Positions 23,663 to 31,673 are shown, counted from the stretch's first letter. The stretch: 34,715 nt of DNA from Solirubrobacteraceae bacterium (GCA_030681525.1 JAUXSD010000193.1:1-34715), one strand, 5' to 3'. Notes: generated by a model not told the origin, from the sequence alone. Program-made: numbers and translations.

Positions 23663-24601
23663 ATGGACATGCCCTGGCCGGCGCTGCGATCGCTGCACGA
23701 GTTCGCGCGGCTGGGCACGATCGCGGCGGTGGCCGAGGCGCGCGGCTACACGCCCGGGGCGGTGTCGCAGCAGCTCGCCACGCTCGAGCGGGCGGTCGGC
23801 CAGCCGCTGCTCGATCGCGTCGGCCGGCGGCTGCAGCTCACCGACGCCGGCGTGGTGCTCGTCGAGCACGCCGAGCGCATCCTGCGCTCCGAGGACGCGG
23901 CGCGCCATGCCCTGGAGGCGGTCGTCGGCGAGGTCGCCGGGACGATCCGCCTGGCGACGTTCGCCTCGTCGGCGGCCACCCTGCTCGCCCCGTCGATCGT
24001 CGCCGCCACCGCCCGTCATCCGCGGCTCACCGCGCTGACCATCGAGGTCGACGTCGACGCCGTGACGCACGTCGTCGAGCGCGGCGACGCCGACCTCGCG
24101 TTCGGCCTGGACTACCCCGACGCCCCGGTCCCACGGGCGCCCGGCATCGACGTGCTGCGCGTGGCGACCGAGCGCTTCGGGCTGGCGGTCCCGCACGCGT
24201 GGCGGATGCCCGGCGCGGTCTCGCTGGCCGACGCCGCCGAGCTGGACTGGATCCTCCCGCCGGCCGACACGAACTACGGCCGCGCGGTGCGCGCCGCGTG
24301 CCGCCGCGCCGCGTTCGAGCCGCGCGTCACGCACAGCGTCACGGACACCGCGGTCTCGCTGGCGATGGTCGCGCAGGGCCTCGGGATCACGCTGGTGACC
24401 GACATGATGCTGGCGCTGGCCCGGCCCGCCGGCCTGCGGATCCTGCGGCTGCGGGAGGAGGTCCGGCGCGACGTGGTGCTCGTGCGGCGCCGCGGCGACG
24501 ACGCCCGGCCGGCCGTCGCCGCGATGACCGCCGTTATCAAGGAGGTCGTCGGCGCGGCGGTGGCGCGGACCCCGGCAACCTTGGATTCCAGACGCTCGTA
24601 A
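23663..24601 (+). CDS. LysR-type transcriptional regulator
   Basis: 312 residues. The N-terminal winged helix-turn-helix (LRSLHEFARLGTIAAVAEARGYTPGAVSQQLATLERAVGQPLLDRVGRR) is typical LysR, followed by a periplasmic-binding-like effector domain (IRLATFASSAATLLAPSIV; DADLAFGLDYP; GLGITLVTDMM). TPGAVSQQL with a short linker resembles ArgP/IciA-like regulators, some of which sense lysine, but the resemblance is general. It is transcribed divergently from the operon it probably controls; the palindrome over its own start suggests autorepression. Confidence 0.9.
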   Translation: MDMPWPALRSLHEFARLGTIAAVAEARGYTPGAVSQQLATLERAVGQPLLDRVGRRLQLTDAGVVLVEHAERILRSEDAARHALEAVVGEVAGTIRLATFASSAATLLAPSIVAATARHPRLTALTIEVDVDAVTHVVERGDADLAFGLDYPDAPVPRAPGIDVLRVATERFGLAVPHAWRMPGAVSLADAAELDWILPPADTNYGRAVRAACRRAAFEPRVTHSVTDTAVSLAMVAQGLGITLVTDMMLALARPAGLRILRLREEVRRDVVLVRRRGDDARPAVAAMTAVIKEVVGAAVARTPATLDSRRS

Positions 24602-24624
24602 TCAAGCTTACGCGCTAAGCTTGA
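24602..24624. promoter_or_regulatory. palindromic operator over the fic promoter
   Basis: TCAAGCTTA (24602-24610), spacer CGCGC, TAAGCTTGA (24616-24624): a perfect 9-bp inverted repeat. It contains the -10 box TAAGCT (24616-24621), which ends 7 nt before GTG 24629. A third half-site, TCAAGCTT, lies in the coding sequence at 24642-24649. A bound protein would block initiation. Confidence 0.7.
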
Positions 24625-24628
24625 CTAT

Positions 24629-25921
24629 GTGCCCGAGCTGATCAAGCTTCGCTGGGAAGCGGCACCCGCCTCCGGGCTGCCCCGCAGCGCGCAGCGCGGA
24701 TGCGACTACGACGCCTACGTGCCCGATCGCCTGACCGATCGCGCGTTCACGTTCCGCGCCGAGACCGCGGCGGACATCGCCGACGCCGAGCGCGCCGTCG
24801 AGCGCCTCAACGCCGACGCTCGCGGGCTGGCCGACTCCGAGGCCGTCGCCCGCCTGCTGCTGCGCGCCGAGGCCGTCGCGTCGTCGCGGATCGAGGGGCT
24901 GGAGGTCGGCGGCCGCAGGCTGCTCCGGGCCCAGGTCGCCGCGGACCTCGGCGAGCCGGCCGGCGACGTCGGCGCGGTCGAGGTGCTCAACAACGTCGAG
25001 GCGATGCGCTGGGCGGTCGACGACGTCAGCGACGCCGACGCGATCACGGTCGACCACCTCCGCGGCATCCACGAGCGGCTGCTGGCCGGCACCGCGCTGC
25101 AGCGCCACGCCGGCCGGCTGCGCGAGGAGCAGAACTGGATCGGCGGCAGCTCGTACAACCCGTGCTCGGCCGCGTTCGTGCCGCCGCCGCACGAGCGCGT
25201 TCCCGAACTGCTCGAGGACCTCTGCGCGTTCTGCAACGGCGTCGCGCTGCCGGCGGTCGCGCAGGCCGCGCTCGCCCACGCGCAGTTCGAGACGATCCAT
25301 CCGTTCGTCGACGGCAACGGGCGGACCGGGCGCGCGCTCATCCACGTCGTCCTGCGCCGGCGCGGGCTGGCGCCGACCGTCGTGCCGCCGATCTCGCTCG
25401 TGCTCGCCACGTGGTCGCGGGCCTACGTCGACGGCCTGACCGCGACGCGCCATCGCGACGCGCCGACCTCCCCGGCCGCGATCGACGGCGTGCACGACTG
25501 GCTCGAGCTGTTCGCCGCGGCGACGCGACGCGCCGTCGACGACGCCATGAGCTACGAGCAGCGGGTGCGCGAGGTCCAGCGGGCGTGGCGCGAGCGGCTG
25601 GGGCGCGTGCGCGCCGGCTCGGCGGCGGCCCGGCTCATCGAGGCGCTGCCGGGCGCGCCGATCGTCACCGTGCGCAGCGCCGCCGCGCTCATCGGCCGTA
25701 GCGAGCAGGCGGTCAACGAGGCGGTGCCGCGGCTCGTCGCGGCGGGCGTCCTGCGCCAGAGCACCGCGGGGCGGCGCAACCGCGCGTTCGAGGCGACCGA
25801 GCTCATCGACGCCTTCACCGACCTCGAGCGCCGGCTGGCCAGCCCCGCGGGCGACACGCGGATCTCGGCGCCGCGGCGGCGCGTCCCACACCGGCGCGCG
25901 GGCGGCCCGGCCGGCAATTAG
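24629..25921 (+). CDS. Fic-domain protein with C-terminal winged helix
   Basis: 430 residues. The Fic core motif HPFVDGNGRTGR near 224-235 has every catalytic residue (His, Asp/Asn, Arg) and predicts AMP transfer to protein hydroxyl groups. SSRIEGLEV near 84-92 matches the inhibitory (S/T)xxxE(G/N) helix, here N-terminal to the Fic core (class II), so the enzyme is probably autoinhibited. An N-terminal Fic/DOC_N region precedes it. The C-terminal ~100 residues (IVTVRSAAALIGRSEQAVNEAVPRLVAAGVLRQ) look like a winged helix that could bind DNA. GTG 24629 is 7 nt below the -10 box. No separate antitoxin is adjacent. The target protein is unknown; autoregulation through the palindrome is inference. 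Confidence 0.92.
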   Translation: MPELIKLRWEAAPASGLPRSAQRGCDYDAYVPDRLTDRAFTFRAETAADIADAERAVERLNADARGLADSEAVARLLLRAEAVASSRIEGLEVGGRRLLRAQVAADLGEPAGDVGAVEVLNNVEAMRWAVDDVSDADAITVDHLRGIHERLLAGTALQRHAGRLREEQNWIGGSSYNPCSAAFVPPPHERVPELLEDLCAFCNGVALPAVAQAALAHAQFETIHPFVDGNGRTGRALIHVVLRRRGLAPTVVPPISLVLATWSRAYVDGLTATRHRDAPTSPAAIDGVHDWLELFAAATRRAVDDAMSYEQRVREVQRAWRERLGRVRAGSAAARLIEALPGAPIVTVRSAAALIGRSEQAVNEAVPRLVAAGVLRQSTAGRRNRAFEATELIDAFTDLERRLASPAGDTRISAPRRRVPHRRAGGPAGN

Positions 25922-25984
25922 ACGAAGCGCGCGCATCCAGCCGTACAGCCTCCGGTTCCTCTAAGTCGCTACGATCCTCCGCGT

Positions 25985-26008
25985 CGATGCTCCGGTTGCG
26001 GAGCATCG
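25985..26008 (+). terminator. hairpin after fic, with an ambiguous promoter just upstream
   Basis: CGATGCTCCG (25985-25994), loop GTTG, CGGAGCATCG (25999-26008), followed by CTGTTT: a perfect 10-bp stem 63 nt after the fic stop and a good terminator. A TANNNT box TACGAT (25970-25975) lies just before, so the hairpin could instead begin a new transcript toward the next gene. The stem also spells a 9-codon ORF from 25987 that I do not call. Confidence 0.6.
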
Positions 26009-26166
26009 CTGTTTAAGGGGTCCGCCAGGCGGCCGTTCGCGCAGACGCACGAACAGCACCGTCCACCCCGGCGCGGCCCGACGAGACCAGCCTTGACCCG
26101 TCCGGGTCATCGCTCATGCCCATGCCGCGCGCGAGCGCCCGGCGACCACCAAGAAGGAACAGATCG
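26009..26166. other. leader region before the transglycosylase-like gene
   Basis: 158 nt with a perfect inverted repeat TGACCC-GTCC-GGGTCA (26094-26109) and a Shine-Dalgarno AAGAAGGAA (26151-26159). I looked for a c-di-AMP (ydaO) riboswitch, common before actinobacterial wall hydrolases, and did not find its conserved blocks. The palindrome could be an operator or a leader hairpin. Confidence 0.4.
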
Positions 26167-26565
26167 ATCAGACGACCTCTCCTGCTGCTTGCCGTCCCGT
26201 TTGCCCTCGGCTGCACCCCCGCCGCACCCGCGCTGGCGCGCGGCACCGCCTGTGAGTCCGTCCGCTGCGACGAGCGCGTCGCGGCGAAGCAGTGCTCCCA
26301 GAAGCGCGTCCTGCCCTGCATCCGCCGCGCGGCCATCCACCACCACGTCTCGTACGCGATGCTCGTCCGCAAGGCGCGCTGCGAGTCCAGGCTCGACCCG
26401 CTGGCCGCCAGCGGCCCGCACGCCGGGCTCTTTCAGTTCCGCATCTCCGGGACCTGGGGGACGACGCCGTACGCGCGCCGCTCGCCGTGGCGCGCGAAGT
26501 GGAACGCGCTGGCCGCGGCCTGGATGCACAAGGTCGGGCGCGGAGGCGAGTGGTCCTGCCGCTGA
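26167..26565 (+). CDS. secreted transglycosylase-like (SLT/lysozyme-fold) protein
   Basis: About 132 residues from ATC 26167: a signal peptide (IRRPLLLLAVPFALGCTPAAPALA) and a small goose-lysozyme-like domain. ARCESRLDP carries the probable catalytic Glu and GLFQF follows, as in transglycosylase-like proteins that cut peptidoglycan. Six Cys residues suggest disulphides. The conventional choice, ATG 26116, adds 17 basic residues before the signal peptide and has no ribosome-binding sequence. ATC 26167 has AAGAAGGAA about 7 nt upstream and gives a standard signal peptide, so I prefer it. The GC before the Thr could be a weak lipobox, though A-L-G-C is not canonical. Confidence 0.75.
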   Translation: MRRPLLLLAVPFALGCTPAAPALARGTACESVRCDERVAAKQCSQKRVLPCIRRAAIHHHVSYAMLVRKARCESRLDPLAASGPHAGLFQFRISGTWGTTPYARRSPWRAKWNALAAAWMHKVGRGGEWSCR

Positions 26566-26600
26566 GCCGCGCGTAGCGTCGCAGCGGAGATACTTCGCCC

Positions 26601-28133
26601 ATGGAAGGGCCGCTGCTGCCCGCGCCGCTCGTCGTCACCGGTCACCTCGTGACGTTCGACGAGGGGCGGCCGCAGATCCCAGACGGCGTGCTGTACATCG
26701 ACCGCGACGGGAAGATCGTCGCGGTCGCCGACGCCGCGACGCCGCCGCCGCCGGGGTTCGAGCAGGCCAACCGGGTGGACACGGGCGCGGAGGCGATCGT
26801 CTACCCCGGCCTGATCGACCTGCACAACCACATCGCCTACAACTGCTTGGCGCTGTGGATCGCGCCCGGCCGCAGCGCGCCGTGGACCGCCCGCGACCAG
26901 TGGCCGAAGGACCGCGACTACCTGCCCTCGATCTCGCTGCCGGTCAACGCGCTGTGCAAGGCCAACGGCAAGGCGGTGCTCAAGTACGTCGAGACGAAGG
27001 CGGTCGTCGGCGGCGTGACCGCGATCCAGGGCTCGTCGAAGGTCGGCCGGCCGTTCGAGGGCTGGATGGTCCGCAACATCGAGTACGAGACGTTCCGCAC
27101 CGGGCGGGTCGGCGTGCGCCAGGCGGTGTTCGCGCTCGAGGGCGAGAAGGAGTTCGCGCGCACGAAGGCGTCGCTGGAGGCGGGTGAGGCGTTCGTCTAC
27201 CACCTCGCCGAGGGGACCGACGCGGCACTCGCGGCCGAGTACGACGTGCTCGACACGAACGGGATCCTCGCGCCGCGCTTCGTCGGCATCCACTGCACCG
27301 CGCTGCGCGACGAGCACTACGCCGGCTGGATGCCGCGCGGCGGCTCGATCGTCTGGTCGCCGTTCTCGAACCTGTGGCTCTACGGCGCGACGACCGACGT
27401 CGCCGCCGCACGCGCCCGCGGCATGCGGATCTGCCTCGGCGCGGACTGGTCGCCGTCGGGCTCGAAGTCGCTGCTCGGCGAGCTGAAGGTGGCGCATCTG
27501 TACAACCGCGAACGGCTGGGCGGGCTGTTCTCCGACGAGGACCTCTGCCGGATGGCGACGTGCAATCCGGCCGATGCGGTCGGCTGGGAGGCGCGGCTCG
27601 GGCGGCTGCGGGCGGGCCTGCACGCCGACCTGCTCGTCGTCGCGCGGCGCGAGGAGGACGTCTACCGCAACCTCGTCACGAGCATCGAGTCCGACGTGCG
27701 GCTCGTGACGATCAACGGCTACCCGATGTACGGCGTGGCGTCGCTGATGGAGGCGGGCGCGGCGGTGGCGCCCGAGCCGATCGAGGTCGCGCCGGGGCTG
27801 TCGCGGGTCGTCTCGCTGCGCGACGAGCGCATCGAGGACGCCGACATGAGCTGGACGGAGGTCGTCGATGCGCTGGAGCACATCCGCTCCGACGCGCCCG
27901 CGGCACGCGTGGCGGCGGTGGCCGCGGCGGGTGGCGCCGAGAATCACCTCGCGCTCGTTCCCGACAAGCCGTGGGACGACCCGAGCCGGCGCGGCCCGCA
28001 GGTCGACCTGCGCACGGTCCGGATCGGGCCGCTGGACAGCCTGGTCGCCGACGCGGCGTACTTCGACGCGATCGACCGCGCGGTGCTGCACGGCGGCGCG
28101 CTGAGCGGGCTGCGGGCGTACTACGTGCGGTAG
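26601..28133 (+). CDS. amidohydrolase-family metal-dependent hydrolase
   Basis: 510 residues. The composite N- and C-terminal beta-sandwich and TIM-barrel motifs of the amidohydrolase superfamily are present: DLHNHI near 73-78 (metal HxH), VYHLAEG near 198-204, GIHCTAL near 229-235 and GADWSPSG near 280-287 (catalytic Asp). The set resembles the TrzN/ATZ and MTA/SAH-deaminase branch, so deamination or dechlorination of a ring compound is possible. Substrate unknown. The last ~100 residues (ALEHIRSDAPAARVAAVA, LDSLVADAAYFDAI) extend beyond the usual end. ATG 26601 has GGAG 11 nt upstream and a TAGCGT box at 26574-26579 that would give a ~15-nt leader. Confidence 0.88.
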   Translation: MEGPLLPAPLVVTGHLVTFDEGRPQIPDGVLYIDRDGKIVAVADAATPPPPGFEQANRVDTGAEAIVYPGLIDLHNHIAYNCLALWIAPGRSAPWTARDQWPKDRDYLPSISLPVNALCKANGKAVLKYVETKAVVGGVTAIQGSSKVGRPFEGWMVRNIEYETFRTGRVGVRQAVFALEGEKEFARTKASLEAGEAFVYHLAEGTDAALAAEYDVLDTNGILAPRFVGIHCTALRDEHYAGWMPRGGSIVWSPFSNLWLYGATTDVAAARARGMRICLGADWSPSGSKSLLGELKVAHLYNRERLGGLFSDEDLCRMATCNPADAVGWEARLGRLRAGLHADLLVVARREEDVYRNLVTSIESDVRLVTINGYPMYGVASLMEAGAAVAPEPIEVAPGLSRVVSLRDERIEDADMSWTEVVDALEHIRSDAPAARVAAVAAAGGAENHLALVPDKPWDDPSRRGPQVDLRTVRIGPLDSLVADAAYFDAIDRAVLHGGALSGLRAYYVR

Positions 28134-28149
28134 GGGCGGCGGGCGCCGC

Positions 28150-29691
28150 TCAGCCGCCGTGTTGTGCGGCCGCCGGCGGTGCGGAGAAGTCGGGGGTGGC
28201 GCCGCCGGTGCCGGTGTCGGCGGGCGGTGATGGCGCGGCGGGCGCCGGCGCCGGCGCCGCGGGGGCCTGCGTGACGGGCGCGGGCGCGGTGGAGGCTGCC
28301 GGAGGCGCCGGCTTCGACGCGGGCGCCTCGGTCGGCCGCGTCCCGCCGGACTGCGACGAGGCGGGCTTCGGTCGCGCCGGCGGCAGGGTCGTGGCGTCGA
28401 CCGGCGGATCGGGGACCGCGTCCTCGGTGGCGGCGTCGCCGGGGTTGCTGTCGCCGCGGGGGGCGGGTGCGCTCGCAGCGGGCGCCGGCGCCGGGGCGGC
28501 GGGTGCCACCGCGACCGGTGCGGCCGCAACGTTCAGCGGGCGCGGGCCCGCCGGTGCCGTGGCGACCATCTTGGGCAGCACGGTCGCCGGGACCTCGCCG
28601 GAGAGCAGCGGCAGCGGGTCGATCGCGCAGGCCGAGCACGACGCTGGGCCGCGGCGGACCTCGAAGTGCAGGTGCGGGGCGGTGCTCGAGCCGGTCGAGC
28701 CGACGAGGCCGATGACCTGCCCGCGCCACACGCGCGCGCCGGGCCGGACGCTGGCCGCGAAGGCGCTCAGGTGCGCGTAGCACGTGGCGAGGTTCGGGCG
28801 GTGCTGGATGCAGACGAAGTTGCCGTAGCCGCCGGACTGGCCGGGCGACTCGACGCTGACCACCACGCCCCCGTCGGCGGCGTGGATCGGGACGCCGGTG
28901 GGCGCGAGGAAGTCGACGCCGTTGTGCAGGTGGCCGGGGCGCGGGCAGCCGAAGTAGCCGCAGCCGCCGACGACGCCCTTGACCGGGGTGGCCAGCTCGC
29001 CGCTGCCGGGCATCGGCAGCGTGCCGAGCAGCATCCACGCGCGGGCGCGCTCGAGCACCATCGCCGCGGAGAGCCGGCCTTCCGGGGTGGCGCCGTAGCG
29101 CTTCCCGATGGCGCGGCGCGCGGCGGGGCCGAGTCCGTTCGCGCCGTTGGATTCGAGTCCCCGGGCGATCGCCATGACGACGTCGAAGTCGTCGGTCGGG
29201 GAGGGGTGGCGCTCCGTCCTGTGCGGGTAGCGGGTCGGGCGCACCTCGGGGTCGATGCTGTGGATGGCGTTGCGATGGCGCTTCCAGCGGCGCTGCTTCG
29301 CCAGCTCGGCGGGGGCCTTCTTGAAGCCGGTCTCCTGGTAGTGGACGGCGGCGACGAGGTACAGCGAGACGTCGAAGTGCTGCTTGGCGATCGTGTAGAG
29401 GGCGTAGAAGGGGTGCTTGGCCAGCAGCCGCCGGCGCTCGCTGAGCGGCTTAACCGCGCGGCGGATGTCGGCCGCGCTGGGCTTGCCCTCGAGGTCCGTC
29501 GTGAGCTGCCGCGCGATCTCGTCGTGCGTCGGCGGCGCGGCGAGCGGGTTGGCCTTGGTGTCGTGGCCGAAGGAGATCGCGATCGCCACGAGCATGCAGA
29601 GCACCGCCAGCACCGCGAGCAGCGGTGGCAGCAGCACATGGCGCGCCAGCCTCCCGGCCGGCCGCAGAGTCTTCCGTGTCGACGCCTCCAC
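28150..29691 (-). CDS. membrane-anchored M23 peptidase with Pro/Ala-rich tail
   Basis: 513 residues. One N-terminal membrane segment (LLPPLLAVLAVLCMLVAIAISFG, about 20-42), then a helical extracellular region of ~180 residues containing AAVHYQETGFKKAPAEL, which may be a degenerate lysozyme-like module. Next is the lysostaphin-type M23 domain, with HNGVDF near 257 (HxxxD zinc ligands) and HLHFE near 340. Residues ~385-513 are low-complexity Ala/Pro/Thr, presumably a wall-spanning linker. It probably cleaves peptidoglycan cross-links. GTG 29691 is the upstream start; its Shine-Dalgarno is not clear. Convergent with the amidohydrolase gene (16 nt apart) and divergent from the glycosyltransferase. 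Confidence 0.87.
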   Translation of the reverse strand: MEASTRKTLRPAGRLARHVLLPPLLAVLAVLCMLVAIAISFGHDTKANPLAAPPTHDEIARQLTTDLEGKPSAADIRRAVKPLSERRRLLAKHPFYALYTIAKQHFDVSLYLVAAVHYQETGFKKAPAELAKQRRWKRHRNAIHSIDPEVRPTRYPHRTERHPSPTDDFDVVMAIARGLESNGANGLGPAARRAIGKRYGATPEGRLSAAMVLERARAWMLLGTLPMPGSGELATPVKGVVGGCGYFGCPRPGHLHNGVDFLAPTGVPIHAADGGVVVSVESPGQSGGYGNFVCIQHRPNLATCYAHLSAFAASVRPGARVWRGQVIGLVGSTGSSTAPHLHFEVRRGPASCSACAIDPLPLLSGEVPATVLPKMVATAPAGPRPLNVAAAPVAVAPAAPAPAPAASAPAPRGDSNPGDAATEDAVPDPPVDATTLPPARPKPASSQSGGTRPTEAPASKPAPPAASTAPAPVTQAPAAPAPAPAAPSPPADTGTGGATPDFSAPPAAAQHGG

Positions 29692-29749
29692 CCGAGCGGG
29701 TGTTTGGCGCTGCGCCGTGCGCGTCCTCCGGCTGCAACGAAACTCGCAT

Positions 29750-29755
29750 TAGGCT
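29750..29755 (+). promoter_or_regulatory. -10 element of the first glycosyltransferase
   Basis: TAGGCT (TANNNT) ends 9 nt before GTG 29765, with no Shine-Dalgarno between: near-leaderless. Confidence 0.5.
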
Positions 29756-29764
29756 GGCGGCCTC

Positions 29765-30580
29765 GTGATCGGCGTCATCGTCCCCGTGCACGGCTTCGCC
29801 CCGTACCTGGCGGAGACGCTGGACTGCGTGCTGGCTCAGGAGGGCGTTCGGTCGGGTTTCGAGGTGGTGGTGGTCGACGACGCCTCGCCGCTGCCGCTGG
29901 AGTTGCATCCGGATCACGCGCCTTATGTCCGCCTGGTACGGCGGGAGGCGTGCGGCGGCCCGGCGGCGGCGCGTGAGAGCGGTCTGGCTGCGCTGGGTTC
30001 TGCCGTGTCTTTGGTCGCGCTGTGCGACGCCGACGATGCCTGGCTGCCGGGCAAGCTCGCGTTGCAACTTGCCGCGTTGGAGGAGTCTCCGGAGGCCGTC
30101 GCCTGCTTCGGCCGCGCGCTCATCGTCGGCGCCGACGGGCGGGCGACGGGCGAGCGCTGGGCCGAGCTTCGCCCGGGGGTGCACGTTGGTCCGGCGCTCA
30201 CGACGCTGCTGTACGAGTCCAACCCGATCCCGACGTCGAGCATGGTCCTGCGCCGCTCCGCACTGGAGGCGGCCGGCGGCTTCGCCTCACCGGTGCGCGT
30301 CGCGGAGGACTGGGACCTGTGGCTGCGGCTGGCCGCGCGCGGCGGCGGGTTCATCTGTGTGAGGGAGACGTTGGTGCGCTACCGCCGCCACCCGGGAGGA
30401 CTGACGGCTGACGTCGAGGGCCTGGCCCGTTGCCAGTTGGAATTGCACCGTGCGCACGGCGGGCTGGTCAGTTCCGAGGTCCGCGAGCGGGCGTTGGCCG
30501 GCGATGCGGCGGCGTTGCGGTCGGCACAGCGGCGCGGATTGCGCGCGCTCGTCCCGCGGCGCGATCCCTACCGCCGCTGA
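29765..30580 (+). CDS. family 2 glycosyltransferase
   Basis: 271 residues with the GT-A fold: N-terminal IGVIVPVHGFAPYLAETLDCVLAQ, VVVVDDASPLP (nucleotide-sugar Asp) and ALCDADDAWLPGKL (DxD metal motif). The acceptor half contains NPIPTSSMVLRRSAL and VAEDWDLWLRLA, with the ED catalytic base. No membrane segments, so it is a cytosolic transferase, possibly for polysaccharide or glycolipid; donor and acceptor unknown. GTG 29765 is set by the -10 box and the immediate start of the fold. Its last 13 nt overlap the 3' end of the next, convergent gene. Confidence 0.9.
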   Translation: MIGVIVPVHGFAPYLAETLDCVLAQEGVRSGFEVVVVDDASPLPLELHPDHAPYVRLVRREACGGPAAARESGLAALGSAVSLVALCDADDAWLPGKLALQLAALEESPEAVACFGRALIVGADGRATGERWAELRPGVHVGPALTTLLYESNPIPTSSMVLRRSALEAAGGFASPVRVAEDWDLWLRLAARGGGFICVRETLVRYRRHPGGLTADVEGLARCQLELHRAHGGLVSSEVRERALAGDAAALRSAQRRGLRALVPRRDPYRR

Positions 30581-31482
30581 AGGCGCTTGGGGAGCCGCAG
30601 CCGCGGGCGCGGGCGCGGCCGGTTGGGGATCAGCCGCCCGAGCTCGAACGCCCAGACGGCAGGACCGTCGAGCAGCCCGAGCAGCGCCGCGTCGCGGTCG
30701 CGCCGAGCTGCAGCCACCATGCCGGCCGCCGCCCGTTTCGCGCCCCACCACGCGAGCCCGGGCCAGCGCCGCCGCGGCAGAGCGCCCGGCCAGCGCTGCG
30801 CCAGCCACGCCGCGCCCGCACCATGCCGCGCCCGCTGAGCCAACATCCGCGGGATCGTCTGCCGGTTGCGGTGGACCACCGCCGCCCCTTCGCGCCGCTC
30901 CAGTGTCCACCCCGCCGCGCGCACCCTGAAGCAGAGGTCCGCATCACCGCCCGATCGCACCCGCTCCTCGAAGCCCCCGACCTGCTCGAACGCCGCGCGT
31001 CGCACCGCCGCGTTCGCGGTCTGCGCGAACGCGAAGCGATCGTCCGCAAGCGTGATCTCCTGGCTCATCGAGGACTTCAGCCAGGCGTAGCGCGCCGCCG
31101 GCGTGCTGTCGTCTTCGCCTGGCTCCTCGTCGATGACCGCCCCCGCGAGCAGCCCGACCCGCTCGCCCGGCATCGGCTCGAAGTAGCGCGCCAGCAGATC
31201 CGGCGGAGGAAGCACATCGGAGTCGAGAAAGACAAGCCAAGGCGCCGTCCCCTCCGCCACCGCGCGGTTGCGCGCGTGGTAGGAGGTCTGCAGCTCGCCG
31301 GCCCCGAGCACCCGGACCCGGCCGGCGTCGTCGCGGTCCCGCGCCCCCGGCCGGTTGTCCGCCACGATCACAGTGTCGCCGCGCCCGAGCTCGAGCCCGC
31401 CCAGCCGCTCGAGGACGAGCGCCAGCCGCTCCTCCGACCCCCGAAACGGCAGCACCACATCGACCGCAGGACGCCCGCTCAC
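30568..31482 (-). CDS. family 2 glycosyltransferase (mycofactocin-type-like)
   Basis: 304 residues. VDVVLPFRGSEERLALVLERL opens the GT-A fold, FLDSDVLPPPDLL carries the DxD motif, and QTANAAVRRAAFEQVGGFEE with SGGDADLCFRVRAAGW carries the acceptor/catalytic region. The overall pattern is like GT2 members such as the mycofactocin-system transferase, but no mycofactocin genes are present. The C-terminal ~80 residues are Arg/Trp/Ala-rich and may contact membrane. GTG 31482 is 6 nt below the -10 box TAGATT. Convergent with and overlapping the other GT2 gene by 13 nt; the two proteins are only distantly alike. Confidence 0.88.
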   Translation of the reverse strand: MSGRPAVDVVLPFRGSEERLALVLERLGGLELGRGDTVIVADNRPGARDRDDAGRVRVLGAGELQTSYHARNRAVAEGTAPWLVFLDSDVLPPPDLLARYFEPMPGERVGLLAGAVIDEEPGEDDSTPAARYAWLKSSMSQEITLADDRFAFAQTANAAVRRAAFEQVGGFEERVRSGGDADLCFRVRAAGWTLERREGAAVVHRNRQTIPRMLAQRARHGAGAAWLAQRWPGALPRRRWPGLAWWGAKRAAAGMVAAARRDRDAALLGLLDGPAVWAFELGRLIPNRPRPRPRLRLPKRLQRR

Positions 31483-31488
31483 AGCCCC

Positions 31489-31494
31489 AATCTA
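31489..31494 (-). promoter_or_regulatory. -10 element of the second glycosyltransferase
   Basis: On the minus strand TAGATT (TANNNT) ends 6 nt before GTG 31482. The identical hexamer serves the GHKL gene at 33988-33993. Confidence 0.6.
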
Positions 31495-31526
31495 TGCCGC
31501 GCGCGCAGCAGCGCGCCCCGTCTTCC

Positions 31527-31532
31527 TATACT
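31527..31532 (+). promoter_or_regulatory. -10 element of tRNA-Asp
   Basis: TATACT, near-consensus, ends 11 nt before the tRNA 5' end, the same distance as at tRNA-Lys. Confidence 0.65.
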
Positions 31533-31543
31533 GGCGGTCCCTT

Positions 31544-31617
31544 GGGGGCGTAGCTCAGTCGGTTAGAGCGCCGGCCTGTCACGCCGGAGGTCGCGGGTTC
31601 GAGTCCCGTCGCTCCCG
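31544..31617 (+). tRNA. tRNA-Asp (GTC)
   Basis: 74 nt. Acceptor GGGGGCG/CGCTCCC (one G-T pair), anticodon stem CCGGC/GCCGG with loop CTGTCAC, T-arm GCGGG/CCCGT with loop TTCGAGT, discriminator G as usual for Asp. No encoded CCA. The sequence beyond it drops in GC content. Confidence 0.96.
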
Positions 31618-31673
31618 CTCCGTTCGCCAACTCTAAAAGCACTCTCATCTTTTCGGTTCAGGGTGCCGTTCGA

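Noticed and set aside
25987-26016. Nine-codon ORF within the hairpin after fic
   Set aside because: It is explained by the inverted repeat and has no ribosome site; too short to support.
25960-26170. c-di-AMP (ydaO) or other riboswitch before the transglycosylase-like gene
   Set aside because: The context is suggestive, but the conserved blocks of the ydaO aptamer are not present; only a terminator-like hairpin and a palindrome are seen.
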